The position numbers were made by a program, and so were the translations under genes. Source: a virus. From it: a DNA stretch of 53,136 bases. This document shows, in pieces, positions 25,529 to 34,375 of the stretch; within the stretch, counting starts at the first letter, position 1; every line of letters begins with the position of its first letter. The notes beneath the pieces were generated by a model. That model made no database searches, had not been told where the DNA came from, and was given only the letters and a program-made list of their open reading frames with translations. The stretch spans positions 1-53,136 of IMG/VR virus record IMGVR_UViG_3300037585_000579, one strand, 5' to 3'.

Positions 25529-25870
25529 CTAGCCAAGCATAGCAGTTAGAACACAACCATCCGTAGGACCAGAAACACTGACCACACCGTATATTGCAAC
25601 ACCCATGTCTCCGATATAAATATCAGAAGCTTCGTTGGCTGCTACTTGAAACTTAATAGCTGTACCTTCAGCCGTTTTGTTTGTAATCTGACGTTGACCT
25701 TTAATAGAATAAGAGCCAGCCGCTGTTGCCAAAGCATGAATAGCCATGATACGAGTAGTACTGGGAATGTTACTATCAGCAGTACCATTGCTTCCTACGG
25801 TCGTATCATCTTCTACATATTTAAGAACAGCATCACCAGTAGCTATTCCAACTTTAATATTTGTAGTCAT
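25529..25870 (-). CDS. Small structural protein, possible head decoration
   Basis: A 113-residue beta-rich protein (IKVGIATGDAVLKYVED at the N-terminus; GVAIYGVVSVSGPTDG near the end). GGGAG stands 7 bases before the ATG at 25870, which excludes the upstream alternative. It follows the major capsid gene after a stable UUCG hairpin, the usual place for decoration or head-completion proteins. Family unknown. Confidence 0.55.
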   Translation of the reverse strand: MTTNIKVGIATGDAVLKYVEDDTTVGSNGTADSNIPSTTRIMAIHALATAAGSYSIKGQRQITNKTAEGTAIKFQVAANEASDIYIGDMGVAIYGVVSVSGPTDGCVLTAMLG

Positions 25871-25894
25871 ATTATTCTCCCTTGAGAATGAAGA

Positions 25895-25916
25895 GAGAGT
25901 GGCCGAAGCCACCCTC
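25895..25916 (-). terminator. UUCG-capped hairpin after the major capsid gene
   Basis: A 9-bp stem (25895-25903 with 25908-25916, one G-U pair) closed by a TTCG tetraloop on the transcribed strand, 14 bases after the capsid stop. The tail is T-rich but broken, so it may be a weak terminator or an mRNA 3' stabiliser that raises capsid yield relative to downstream genes. Confidence 0.65.
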
Positions 25917-25929
25917 CCTTACTATAGTA

Positions 25930-26847
25930 TTAACCAGCACTACCGTACCAGCCACGCCAATCCGAAACACCGAAGCTATAACGCTCCCGTGCTTTGAACC
26001 GAAGATTGCCAGTATCGAAGTCCGGCTCCATCTTGGTCTGAAGCGGAGTACGAACAAACATCTTCGTGCCGTTCGGAACATCCGTTTTAACAAACCATGC
26101 GTCCGTGTCAGTAAAGCGACGGTTAATGAAGAAACCTTCAGGAACCATGCCCATGTGACGGGTAGCATTGATGGCGTTCGTATTCGGATTAGCCTGTGCA
26201 GCACTCGTCTGAGTGTTACCGGGGCTAGAAAGAACACGATCCGCAACCGCCCAGTAATCAACCGGGATATGTAGCGAAACAGCACTCGCACCAATCAGAA
26301 TACCTCGGTCATCCTTGGTTTTCTGAATAGCAGTAAGTGCAGTCTCAAGAGTTGCTTCTGACAGATCAGCCGCACCAAGAAGGTTAGACTGATTACCGTC
26401 AGAAATCGTCGGGTGAGCAGCAGAGAAGAAAGCAGCACCATCACCAATGGTATCAGCAAAACCATTGTTATAGATGTTAGCAGCTTTTACCTGCTTGGTA
26501 TTTGCCATCGCACGGGCAAGGCCCTTTGCACGAAGTTTGGCAAACGTGTCGTAAAGATTATCTTCCATCGCTTCTTCAGTGACAGCAAAGGCAAGAGCAA
26601 CGGTTTCCGCAGTATAACGGGCCGTATAGCTTTCCTGTGCGTCATCATAAGAAACAGCAGAGCCTTCACCTTTGGTGGGGGCAGTGCCGAAACCAGTGAA
26701 GAGGACTTCTTCTTCAAAGGCACGATCAGAATTTTCTACTTCATAAAGAGGTTCATGCTCATTATTGACCTCTCCATACTCCATTCCGAAAACGGCGTTA
26801 AGACCGGGAAGGAGTTCTTTGCTAATACTAGCTCTATTAATAGCCAT
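25930..26847 (-). CDS. Major capsid protein, Mu gpT-like
   Basis: A 305-residue protein with the features of gpT-like major head subunits: an N-terminal helix (ASISKELLPGLNAVFGMEYG), the acidic E-loop-like region near 40-75, a central helix (TAIQKTKDDRG near residue 165) after SAAHPTISDG, and a C-terminal aromatic strand (FDTGNLRFKARERYSFG then DWRGWYG). Length is normal for HK97-fold shells. It lies directly after scaffold and two small head genes, as expected. Its DNA is more GC-rich than most of the window, as is often so for highly expressed capsid genes. Confidence 0.85.
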   Translation of the reverse strand: MAINRASISKELLPGLNAVFGMEYGEVNNEHEPLYEVENSDRAFEEEVLFTGFGTAPTKGEGSAVSYDDAQESYTARYTAETVALAFAVTEEAMEDNLYDTFAKLRAKGLARAMANTKQVKAANIYNNGFADTIGDGAAFFSAAHPTISDGNQSNLLGAADLSEATLETALTAIQKTKDDRGILIGASAVSLHIPVDYWAVADRVLSSPGNTQTSAAQANPNTNAINATRHMGMVPEGFFINRRFTDTDAWFVKTDVPNGTKMFVRTPLQTKMEPDFDTGNLRFKARERYSFGVSDWRGWYGSAG

Positions 26848-26862
26848 AATAAATCCTCCCTA

Positions 26863-27477
26863 TTAAGCCGTTGACGCCGTAGCCGTTACATAACGGTCAC
26901 GATGTTGATTGAGCCATACTTCCACAATCGGATAAGCATCGGAATCCTTTTCATCAGGATACTGAGCTTTACCAATAACACGTACAGCAGCAGTAGCTTC
27001 CGTACCGGACGCACCATCAAGGTAGTAACTGGACTGACCCGTGGTCGTGCTACCGGAAGAAGCAGTAGAGCTTACGGTTACATTGTAGTTTTTGACAATA
27101 GCCAACTCAGCCGCCGAAAGCGACAGAGAAGCCTGAATGTAATACGTCTGATCGGGATCAGTGATTACAAAGAATTTAATGTCCGTGGCTGACACTCCAC
27201 CCGGCCAATACCGGGAGAATTTCTGTTCGCCATTTTCAACATACTGACAACCCATGAAAACACCGGAGGATTTCAGGGTAGCAGCAATGTAAGGTGAGAT
27301 CGTTGCAAAGTTTGCACCCGGAAGAACAACCGGATCACCAGTGAAAATGCTATTGGACGGTGACTGCGCCTGACCCGTTGAGGTAAGCGTAATCATGTCC
27401 GTGACGGCTTCGTTATTGTAGCCACCGCCTTTTTTGCGAGCAGGAATGAAACCACGAAATGCTTTAGTAGTAGACAT
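26863..27477 (-). CDS. Head protein next to the capsid gene, possible decoration
   Basis: A 204-residue, mostly beta protein with a basic N-terminus (FRGFIPARKKGGGYNN), SISPYI-like strands, a Ser/Thr/Gly-rich linker (VSSTASSGSTTTGQSS near residue 130) and a charged end (VWLNQHRDRY). GC content matches the capsid gene, and it is placed between scaffold-side genes and the capsid. It is likely a head decoration or minor capsid protein; no named family. Confidence 0.6.
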   Translation of the reverse strand: MSTTKAFRGFIPARKKGGGYNNEAVTDMITLTSTGQAQSPSNSIFTGDPVVLPGANFATISPYIAATLKSSGVFMGCQYVENGEQKFSRYWPGGVSATDIKFFVITDPDQTYYIQASLSLSAAELAIVKNYNVTVSSTASSGSTTTGQSSYYLDGASGTEATAAVRVIGKAQYPDEKDSDAYPIVEVWLNQHRDRYVTATASTA

Positions 27478-27503
27478 GTTTCATCTCCTTAATTATGAGA
27501 AAG

Positions 27504-27992
27504 CTAGTCCTGAAAGGACGGTTGTCTCCCTCTGGTTGTTACTGAACGGCTCGAATTAGTAATAGGCATACGAGAGTCAGAGCTTTTCATCAACTGTGCA
27601 TTAACTGCATCCATCTGATCATTAGCCTTATTCTCGTAAAACTTTCTACGAGCCGTAACTTTTCCAGCAGGCATTTTAACCAAGGCCACGTCCCCACGAC
27701 AAACTGCACCTTGATACCGGCCTTCGTCCCTCACGAAGGATGTTAGAGCCATTTCAGGAACTTCTTCTGGAGAAACAAAAACCCATCCCGCTTGTAGCTT
27801 CTTGCCAACATTTGTGATGTCATCTTTACCTTGAAGGGAGTAACGTATCCAACGTAATGCCATACCTTCGTTATCAAAACGTGCTTGTACGTTTTCTGGA
27901 ATAGTAAGGGCATTAGGCTCTTCAAAGGTCCATTCTTCTTCTCTAGTCGTCTGTTCTCTCAATTGTTCTGTACGTGATTCATTTCGTGTCAT
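27504..27992 (-). CDS. Conserved head-module protein
   Basis: A 162-residue protein, charged at the N-terminus (TRNESRTEQLREQTTREEEW), followed by a compact segment with MALRWIRY, GWVFVSPEEVPEM and GDVALVKMPAGKV, and a Lys-rich helix near 120-140. GGAGG is 8 bases before the ATG at 27992, so the upstream GTG is not used. The pattern between scaffold and capsid genes is common in marine podoviruses, but I cannot name the function. Confidence 0.6.
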   Translation of the reverse strand: MTRNESRTEQLREQTTREEEWTFEEPNALTIPENVQARFDNEGMALRWIRYSLQGKDDITNVGKKLQAGWVFVSPEEVPEMALTSFVRDEGRYQGAVCRGDVALVKMPAGKVTARRKFYENKANDQMDAVNAQLMKSSDSRMPITNSSRSVTTRGRQPSFQD

Positions 27993-28011
27993 ATTTCTTT
28001 CCTCCACGACT

Positions 28012-28947
28012 CTATGTTACAGCAGTATATTCGCCTTCAGCTTGACTTACTTTAAGCTTTTCGGCGGCATACTGTTCAAGCGGAATATTCCATTTCTGAG
28101 CTAATCTTATATCGTCTTGCGAAAGCTTAACTTTTTTACTAGAACTCGGAGACGAGCGTGAAGCCCCCGATACCACTTGAGCAGGTTTGTTCGTGTTTTC
28201 CTGCACACGTTCCGTAGCTTCTCCAAAATTTTGCGGAAAAGCCCTTTTAATCCTTTTATTGACTTCGTTATAAAAATCATCTTCATTAGGATCATATCCT
28301 TCTTCTTTTAACTCTGCATCTACAGCTAAAGCAGCAGCAGTCATAATTGAATCTTGACCAAACCATTCGTTATCACTTGCCCATTCCCGTGCTTTGGCAG
28401 ACGGTGGTTCTTTTCTGGAAGCTTGCTGTTGAACAACAGGCTCTGGCTGTTGATTAAAATATTGTTTTTTTTGAGAAATATTTTTTAAATCTGCCTGTGC
28501 ATCATTTAAAATTTCTTGAGCTTGCAGCACTTTTTCTTTATCACCATCCTCAAAAGCTTCCATATAAGCAAGTCGAGCTAAATGAACTTTATCATTAAGT
28601 TGTTTCTCAGATATATCCAAACTAGATTTTGATATACGAGTAACTTCCGAAGCTTTAGAAGTCAGTTCTTCCTGAAGTTTTTGATTCTCTTCGGCAAGAC
28701 TTTCAATCTGTTCTTCACGTTCTTTGCGCTGCTTTATAAGCTGTCTAATTCTTTTTTCTGCACCCTTAGTTTCAATTCCATCAAGTTCTTTAGGAGTATC
28801 TTCTTCTAGGTCTTCTCTATTTTCTTCTTTTTCTTCTTTTTCTTCTTCTGGAGAAACCTCTATAAGCTCTTCAGTTTCTTCAATTTCATATTCAATTTCT
28901 TCATTGTCGGTGGAATCAACTGTATCCCATCCATTATCGTTATTCAT
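28012..28947 (-). CDS. Capsid scaffolding protein
   Basis: A 311-residue protein with an extremely acidic N-terminus (residues 15-60, mostly Glu/Asp), a coiled coil (LAEENQKLQEELTSKASEV and neighbours, about 65-110), a Gln/Pro linker, and a small basic C-terminal helix region (SSKKVKLSQDDIRLAQKW). This is the standard plan of phage scaffolds that guide procapsid assembly through their C-terminus. GGAGG precedes the ATG and an extended -10 promoter lies 38 bases upstream. Confidence 0.8.
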   Translation of the reverse strand: MNNDNGWDTVDSTDNEEIEYEIEETEELIEVSPEEEKEEKEENREDLEEDTPKELDGIETKGAEKRIRQLIKQRKEREEQIESLAEENQKLQEELTSKASEVTRISKSSLDISEKQLNDKVHLARLAYMEAFEDGDKEKVLQAQEILNDAQADLKNISQKKQYFNQQPEPVVQQQASRKEPPSAKAREWASDNEWFGQDSIMTAAALAVDAELKEEGYDPNEDDFYNEVNKRIKRAFPQNFGEATERVQENTNKPAQVVSGASRSSPSSSKKVKLSQDDIRLAQKWNIPLEQYAAEKLKVSQAEGEYTAVT

Positions 28948-28991
28948 AATTACCTCCGTTGTGTACGAAACAAACGCTTTAACGTACTGCT

Positions 28992-29001
28992 ATTATAACA
29001 T
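28992..29001 (-). promoter_or_regulatory. Extended -10 promoter before scaffold and capsid genes
   Basis: Read leftward the sequence is ATGTTATAAT, a consensus TATAAT with the TGn extension. The -35 region is weak. Transcription would start near 28985, giving a ~38-base leader with a good ribosome site before the scaffold ATG. The same core stands before TerL and the HlyC-like gene. Confidence 0.65.
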
Positions 29002-29007
29002 ACTATT

Positions 29008-29433
29008 TTAATAAGAACCTATTCCAAGGTTAAAAGTTGGATCAAGATCTTTAGGATCTTCTACTTTCATGATAATTTGATCATCAAAGAGAAGGATAAG
29101 TCTTGTTCCTTTGTAAAATAATTTAGTTCCTGCATGCTTACCGTAACATACATAATCACCTACACTACACCAAGCACCGCTTGGAAATTTATCTTTATCC
29201 ATATAAGCCAAGTTTCCCAGAGAAAGTACCTGTGCTACGGTTGTTAAGTAAGACATATCCTCTCTTGTGGAGTCTGGTATAAAAATACCACCCTTAGTTA
29301 CACTTTTTACAGAAATAGGTCTTACTAAGACATGAAATCCCGGTAGATCGGGAAGTGGTGATGGATTAGGCGTTTCTTCTTCTGTGATCCATAAATCATT
29401 TTTTACGGAAGCACCTAAGTTTACCTGTTGCAT
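29008..29433 (-). CDS. GroES-like co-chaperonin
   Basis: A 141-residue protein with the Cpn10 fold signature: GFHVLVRPISVKS (32-44), the mobile loop TKGGIFIPDSTRED (46-59) with the hydrophobic IFI that would dock in GroEL, VAQVLSLG (66-73), VGDYVCYGKHAGTK (91-104) and the final LILLFDDQIIMKVED (112-126). Unlike host GroES it has ~30 extra N-terminal and ~15 extra C-terminal residues. Lying between portal and scaffold genes, it probably adapts host GroEL to fold the capsid protein, as T4 gp31 does. Family is confident; client is inferred. Confidence 0.85.
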   Translation of the reverse strand: MQQVNLGASVKNDLWITEEETPNPSPLPDLPGFHVLVRPISVKSVTKGGIFIPDSTREDMSYLTTVAQVLSLGNLAYMDKDKFPSGAWCSVGDYVCYGKHAGTKLFYKGTRLILLFDDQIIMKVEDPKDLDPTFNLGIGSY

Positions 29434-29664
29434 TTAATCGTCGTCCTCTCTATATAGTCGATTTTTTAAAATATTTGATAAATTATCTCTTGCCCATTCT
29501 ATACCAGATATGGAGCCTACAATTTGCCGATAATGTGAATAGTCTTCTGCAAGACCCTGTGATAAAGAAAGTCTTAAACGATTCGTTTCTTCACCATACT
29601 CAGCAATAACTTCATCCCATATATCAGGCACTACTTTTCTGAACTCTTTTCGTCTGCTTTCCAA
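29434..29664 (-). CDS. Small charged head-module protein
   Basis: A 76-residue helical protein (GEETNRLRLSLSQGLAEDYS in the middle) ending in an acidic tail (REDDD). The longest frame begins with TTG at 29664. A GTG 11 codons later overlaps the upstream stop and is an alternative start. The stop overlaps the co-chaperonin ATG. No domain recognised. Confidence 0.5.
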   Translation of the reverse strand: MESRRKEFRKVVPDIWDEVIAEYGEETNRLRLSLSQGLAEDYSHYRQIVGSISGIEWARDNLSNILKNRLYREDDD

Positions 29665-29792
29665 GAGTAATCATCCCACTCATTAAGCGCACTGCGAACA
29701 TTACGACCACCCGTAATATCCTGTGCGTATGCATCGCCAAAACTTTTGTTAGTATCCTTTACATGTTCAGGATAACCTTTACCTTTATTCAT
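29631..29792 (-). CDS. 53-residue hydrophilic protein after portal
   Basis: A short ORF begins inside the last codons of the portal gene (8-base overlap) and runs into the next gene. It encodes a polar peptide with GYPEHVKDTNKSFGDAYAQD and NEWDDYSW. Both overlaps imply co-translation. It resembles small conserved proteins seen beside podovirus portals; role unknown. Confidence 0.55.
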   Translation of the reverse strand: MNKGKGYPEHVKDTNKSFGDAYAQDITGGRNVRSALNEWDDYSWKADEKSSEK

Positions 29793-32394
29793 CATCGTCT
29801 TCTCCTTCTACTAATTTTGCTAAAAGTGTTTCAGCATGTCTTTGATTTGTGTTTTCTTCTTTTGTATTAAGTTCCATTAATTTCGAAAGGTTCTTCATTT
29901 CAGTTAGTTTAAGTTCTTTTTCAGTAACCTGCTGTTCTTTTAAAACCTTATGTAAAAGTTCTTGAGCTTTCTGGCTGTCCGTAGTTTCACTTTTATTTTG
30001 TTCTAAAAGAAGTTTTGCCAACAGATCAAGAGACTTCATTGTTTCTTTACTAAGCCGGTCTGCTTCAGACTTCTCTCTCTTAAAGTCTATATTAGACATA
30101 TTTTTATTCATGTCAAGTAGCTGAGCATTTTCTTTAAGATCCATTTCTTTTACTTTCAAACTAAACTCGGCATTCTGTACAGCAGCATCTATTTTTATTT
30201 TTTCCTTTTGAAGTTCAACCTTTGTAGTTTCTAAAGCTACTAGCTGTTGTTCAGGAGACTCTACTTTACCCATTGCTTGATTAGCATTAAGTATTTGTTG
30301 TGCAGCTTCTCCCATAATCATTTCTAATGAACTAGGGTTCTGAGCAACTTCTGGTCCCATTTGTTCCATACCTGCTCTAGTTATGCCATTAATCTGTTCT
30401 TGATATTTCATTATAGAATGTTCTTGTATGTTCGATTCCAAGACAGGTTTTAATCTATTCATTATTGGATTGGCACCGTTCATGGGATCTTGCATATAAG
30501 ACATCTTAACTTGAATATGTGCATCATGATTCTGTCCGGGGAATGCGGCAATGGGCATTCCTTTTGTAGCTGCCATAATATCAGAGACAGGATCTAAAGG
30601 CTGCGGTTCCAGTTTTGGTGGTAAGATTTCTTCAAGATTTGGCATGTTAGCTGCATGTAGAATAGTACGGTTTAATGCTTCCAGATTAAACATGCCGGGA
30701 GGAGACTGTTGTGCCATCTGTAATGCCATATTTGCCAGCATCATACGATGAGCATTACTTGGAATATTGGGATCACTGACAGGAATAATATCTATACGGC
30801 CATCAAAGTCCTTTTTAAGGATACTACGACTTTCATAAGGAACATCATATGGATATTCATCAGGAAGGTAATCATAATCAATACGAGCAAGAATCCTGAA
30901 TTCATCTTTCTGAGATTTATGCAGACGTTTATGAATAGCTGAGAAGAACTTACTACTAGCCTCAAGAAGTGCCATAGTAGTCCCAACAGGTCCATAGGAG
31001 GCAGCATCGGAAATAACCTGTTCTGTGCTGTCCGCAAACTTCTGTCCAGCAGTAGCTACAAAATTCAACATCTGGAAGAGAGTTTGGGAAGGCTCTTTAT
31101 AGGGAAGGGGAACAATAGCCTTTGACAAATCTACTCCAATTGCCTCAACCTCCTTGAACTCGCCGGGGGCGATTGGCGCATTATCGCCAACCATCCTTAC
31201 GCCTTTAGCCTTAAACCCTCCCGGTAAATTTGCAAATTGCCCTGCGTCTACTAAAGATCTCATTGCGGCAGTGGCAGTCATAGTCAAATTACCAAGGAAG
31301 TGTATAAGACCTAACCCGTAGAAACCAAAGCCCGGAACGAACTTGTAATGTACAAAATGATTTTGTTTTACTTTCGTTGGGTCGTCCTGTTTGTAATTTC
31401 TACGAATACTTAATACTTGTCGGCTTTTTTCTTCAACCGTAACAATATATGGAAGTGCTTCATCATCGTCTTCCAGATTTAAATAACAATGTTGTTCCAG
31501 CAGGACATACTGAGGATCAGTATCATAGCTGGGAGTCAGTCCTAGAATATTATCCAGCTTCTCAGTAAATGTTGAAACATTAAACTGTGAGGGGGACTCA
31601 ATATCTAAATCTCTATAAACACCAGCAAATATATCTTTTTGAAACTCTACCGGACTTTTATAAATTATATGGGTCGCTCTCTCAGCGCCCCGCAAATCTG
31701 AAGCAAAATAAGAAACATAAAACTGATCAATAGGTATAAATTCTGAAACAGGTCGTTTAAGAACTGAACTATAATAAACCTTTTTAAAAGCAGAACCGAT
31801 TAACGGGAGATGAAACAACATCCTTTCAAACTCATCAAAGTATTCAGGCATCTGTTCCGTAAGTTGATAGTTCATAAAGTTTTGAACACGATTGGCTTGC
31901 TGTTCTTTTTCGGGAGTGCCTTTTCCTAGAACATTAGCTTTGACAGGACCACTGGAAGGAAAGAGTTCGGCTGTGGCCTTTGCTTGAAACTTAACAGCAG
32001 ATTCTATTAAAAGAGGATGTACAGCAGTACAGGCTCCCTGAAAAGGATCACTACCTTCTTCTACTTTTAAACCAAGCAGATCAAAGCCACGTTCAAACAT
32101 GGACTCCCAATCTGCACGGGAATCTTTGTCGGCTGTAAAGTTATCTATAACATCATTACCAATTTCTCTAAGAACATCTTCTTCGACATCCTCTGCAAGA
32201 TTAGCATACCACTCTTCAATTTCTTTATCAGGAGACATCTCAATTTCTTGAGAAAAATCTACCATAACACCACCATCATCAGGATCAATTTCAAAAGTTG
32301 CTCCCATAGAAGCCTGTTGTTCAACATTTGGAAGAGTTACTACATTATCTGTATTATTACCCAGCGCTTCAAAAGGATTTTGTTCAATTGCCAT
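29785..32394 (-). CDS. Portal protein, P22-like
   Basis: An 869-residue protein. After an acidic N-terminus it has the helical portal wing and stem (for instance GACTAVHPLLIESAVKFQAK, then RVQNFMNYQLTEQMPEY), the clip and crown region (FVPGFGFYGLGLIHFLGN; PVGTTMALLEASSKFF) and a long C-terminal coiled coil (about 690-860, ETTKVELQKEKIKIDA and following). This matches large P22-type portals with a C-terminal barrel. It forms the DNA entry ring and packaging-motor dock. Its size favours a podovirus. Identification is good although TerL is two genes upstream rather than adjacent. Confidence 0.85.
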   Translation of the reverse strand: MAIEQNPFEALGNNTDNVVTLPNVEQQASMGATFEIDPDDGGVMVDFSQEIEMSPDKEIEEWYANLAEDVEEDVLREIGNDVIDNFTADKDSRADWESMFERGFDLLGLKVEEGSDPFQGACTAVHPLLIESAVKFQAKATAELFPSSGPVKANVLGKGTPEKEQQANRVQNFMNYQLTEQMPEYFDEFERMLFHLPLIGSAFKKVYYSSVLKRPVSEFIPIDQFYVSYFASDLRGAERATHIIYKSPVEFQKDIFAGVYRDLDIESPSQFNVSTFTEKLDNILGLTPSYDTDPQYVLLEQHCYLNLEDDDEALPYIVTVEEKSRQVLSIRRNYKQDDPTKVKQNHFVHYKFVPGFGFYGLGLIHFLGNLTMTATAAMRSLVDAGQFANLPGGFKAKGVRMVGDNAPIAPGEFKEVEAIGVDLSKAIVPLPYKEPSQTLFQMLNFVATAGQKFADSTEQVISDAASYGPVGTTMALLEASSKFFSAIHKRLHKSQKDEFRILARIDYDYLPDEYPYDVPYESRSILKKDFDGRIDIIPVSDPNIPSNAHRMMLANMALQMAQQSPPGMFNLEALNRTILHAANMPNLEEILPPKLEPQPLDPVSDIMAATKGMPIAAFPGQNHDAHIQVKMSYMQDPMNGANPIMNRLKPVLESNIQEHSIMKYQEQINGITRAGMEQMGPEVAQNPSSLEMIMGEAAQQILNANQAMGKVESPEQQLVALETTKVELQKEKIKIDAAVQNAEFSLKVKEMDLKENAQLLDMNKNMSNIDFKREKSEADRLSKETMKSLDLLAKLLLEQNKSETTDSQKAQELLHKVLKEQQVTEKELKLTEMKNLSKLMELNTKEENTNQRHAETLLAKLVEGEDDDE

Positions 32395-32416
32395 TTATTT
32401 AATTTCCTATTTTATT

Positions 32417-34375
32417 TTATAAAGTTGGCGGTATTTCACTAAGCATTATAGCTTCATCTAGTGTAAGAGGTTCTTCAGCTAATGAACTAGAAATAGGATC
32501 ACGTAACATTTCAAGTGTAGGATCAGACCTTGGTGTTCTATAATTTTTAAATGCTGCCTCCGCTGTTGCAACAGGACCGCTTTGTTTATCTTTATCCATA
32601 ACTGTTTGAACAGCTTCTATAAACTCTTCTTCTGTTGTTGCATTTTGAATTGCTAAATAATCTGTTGTAGTAATTGTACTTCCCGGCTGTTGTATCATAT
32701 TTGCTACTGTGTTTAAAGTATTATTTATAATATCTGGAGATATATTAGTAGACCTAGTTAATGTATCAGAAGGAGGTACTGTATTATAAGCATCTAAGCC
32801 CACATTCATCATGGACATAAGTTTATTTGTATCTGCATCTGATAGCGGTCTTTGGCTAGGAACAAGCTGTATTTCAACATCTCTTCTTACATCTTCTGGT
32901 ACAGCAGGATCTAAATAATCTTCTGCAGGAAGGCCACCAATATCTGTTATATTTTCCGGTCCGGTAGTATCAGGCAAGTTAGGATTAAAACTAATTCCCG
33001 GCAGACCAGCGATATTAGGATCAGCCATTGCTATTGCAGGATCATAAAGGGCTGATGCTTCAATCATATTTTCTGGAACTAAGTCGTCAACTGTTGGTTC
33101 AGGTGTATTATAAAAACCCTTTTCATTAAAATACTCTTGATTTGGAATACCAAAAAGTTCTGAAATTCTTTCTGCAATATCTTTGTTTTCTGGAATGACT
33201 GACGTTAAATCGTCTTTAACGTCCTTTAACACTTTCTGAGCAGCATTGGCTGGGTCTTCTATAGGTGTGCCAACAATATTTTCATTTACTTCAGTGATTA
33301 TATCTTTAATAGCGTCCGAACCAAATATGTTACTTATCATCATTGGATTAGACAGACTCATCGCCATCGGAAAGCCCTGTACAATACCCTCCATTGCCTT
33401 CATGTCCATGTAATCTGAAACACGATTTGCATTCATATTTTTATCTAAACCATAAATTCCGGGATCAATATTTTCTTTTTCAAAAATACTTCCAACTGTT
33501 TTTGAAGAGTCTTTTTCAACTTCATCCAAGGCCATCCTTAATTTTCCTGCCTGAGTCCCATCATGAGCCATAAATAAGTCTATATAGTTATTATATTGCT
33601 CTTTGGTCATGCCTTCTGGAGCTTGTACTTCAAAATCTCCTCTAATACCAAGACCCCATGTACGATCAAAACCCCCTCTTTCCAAAGAGGAAATATAACC
33701 AGTGCCATCTCTAATACCATTTTGTTGCATTGTACCAAGGATTTGATTAGAGGACATGCTTTGAGCAGCCCCTCTAATCGCATCGTCATACATTTTTTTA
33801 TATTCAGGATTTGTTTTAGCAGCCAAAAGAACAGGATCTGATAACATCTCCAACGGTCTGAACGGTTCTTTATATTTTTTAGTTGCGGTAAACGGGTCTA
33901 TTGGAGTCTCAGGAACAAATAAACCTCGAGGATCGAACTGTGCCTCACTTGGGTTTGGATTACTGAGCGCATCAAAGCTGGCCTGTTCTACATCCATTTC
34001 ATCTTGCGTTCGAGCGCCACCAAATTCCGCCCAACCTGCTTGTTGCGCAGCGAGGTCAGCTAGGCCTTGGATGTCAATTGCACCATAACCACCAATACTA
34101 TCCTCGTCCTCCCCACCCGGTCCGGGACCGGGGCCACCGGGTACTCCAGAATCACCTATACCTCCACTACCTTCGCCCTTCCCGGCAGCTCCACTACCTT
34201 TGCCCGCCCCGGCAGCCGCTTCCATACCAGCAAACCCGCCCGTGGACTCACCTTCAGCACCCTCACCACTACCGGCACCCTCAAAACAAAAATGTCTCTG
34301 CTCGTAAGGATTTAGACCTAGATAGTCTAGCTGTTCATAAAGATTATGTCTAGATTTTCTATAACAATGTAGCAT
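32417..34375 (-). CDS. Large structural-block protein with Gly-rich N-terminus
   Basis: A 652-residue protein. Residues ~30-95 are Gly/Glu/Pro-rich (GAGSGEGAEGESTGG, then a GGPGPGPGG run) and the rest is helical and acidic with no clear domain. The ATG at 34375 has a GGA site 9 bases before it, and the gene overlaps the HlyC-like gene by 17 bases. Placed between TerL and portal, it may be an internal head or tail-tip protein. Low-complexity Gly-rich ends also occur in phage fibres, but no fibre fold is seen here. Confidence 0.5.
   Translation of the reverse strand: MLHCYRKSRHNLYEQLDYLGLNPYEQRHFCFEGAGSGEGAEGESTGGFAGMEAAAGAGKGSGAAGKGEGSGGIGDSGVPGGPGPGPGGEDEDSIGGYGAIDIQGLADLAAQQAGWAEFGGARTQDEMDVEQASFDALSNPNPSEAQFDPRGLFVPETPIDPFTATKKYKEPFRPLEMLSDPVLLAAKTNPEYKKMYDDAIRGAAQSMSSNQILGTMQQNGIRDGTGYISSLERGGFDRTWGLGIRGDFEVQAPEGMTKEQYNNYIDLFMAHDGTQAGKLRMALDEVEKDSSKTVGSIFEKENIDPGIYGLDKNMNANRVSDYMDMKAMEGIVQGFPMAMSLSNPMMISNIFGSDAIKDIITEVNENIVGTPIEDPANAAQKVLKDVKDDLTSVIPENKDIAERISELFGIPNQEYFNEKGFYNTPEPTVDDLVPENMIEASALYDPAIAMADPNIAGLPGISFNPNLPDTTGPENITDIGGLPAEDYLDPAVPEDVRRDVEIQLVPSQRPLSDADTNKLMSMMNVGLDAYNTVPPSDTLTRSTNISPDIINNTLNTVANMIQQPGSTITTTDYLAIQNATTEEEFIEAVQTVMDKDKQSGPVATAEAAFKNYRTPRSDPTLEMLRDPISSSLAEEPLTLDEAIMLSEIPPTL

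Noticed and set aside
25882-26274. 130-residue + strand ORF opposite the major capsid gene
   Set aside because: It is antisense to a well-supported gene, has no ribosome site, and its composition is explained by the capsid codons.
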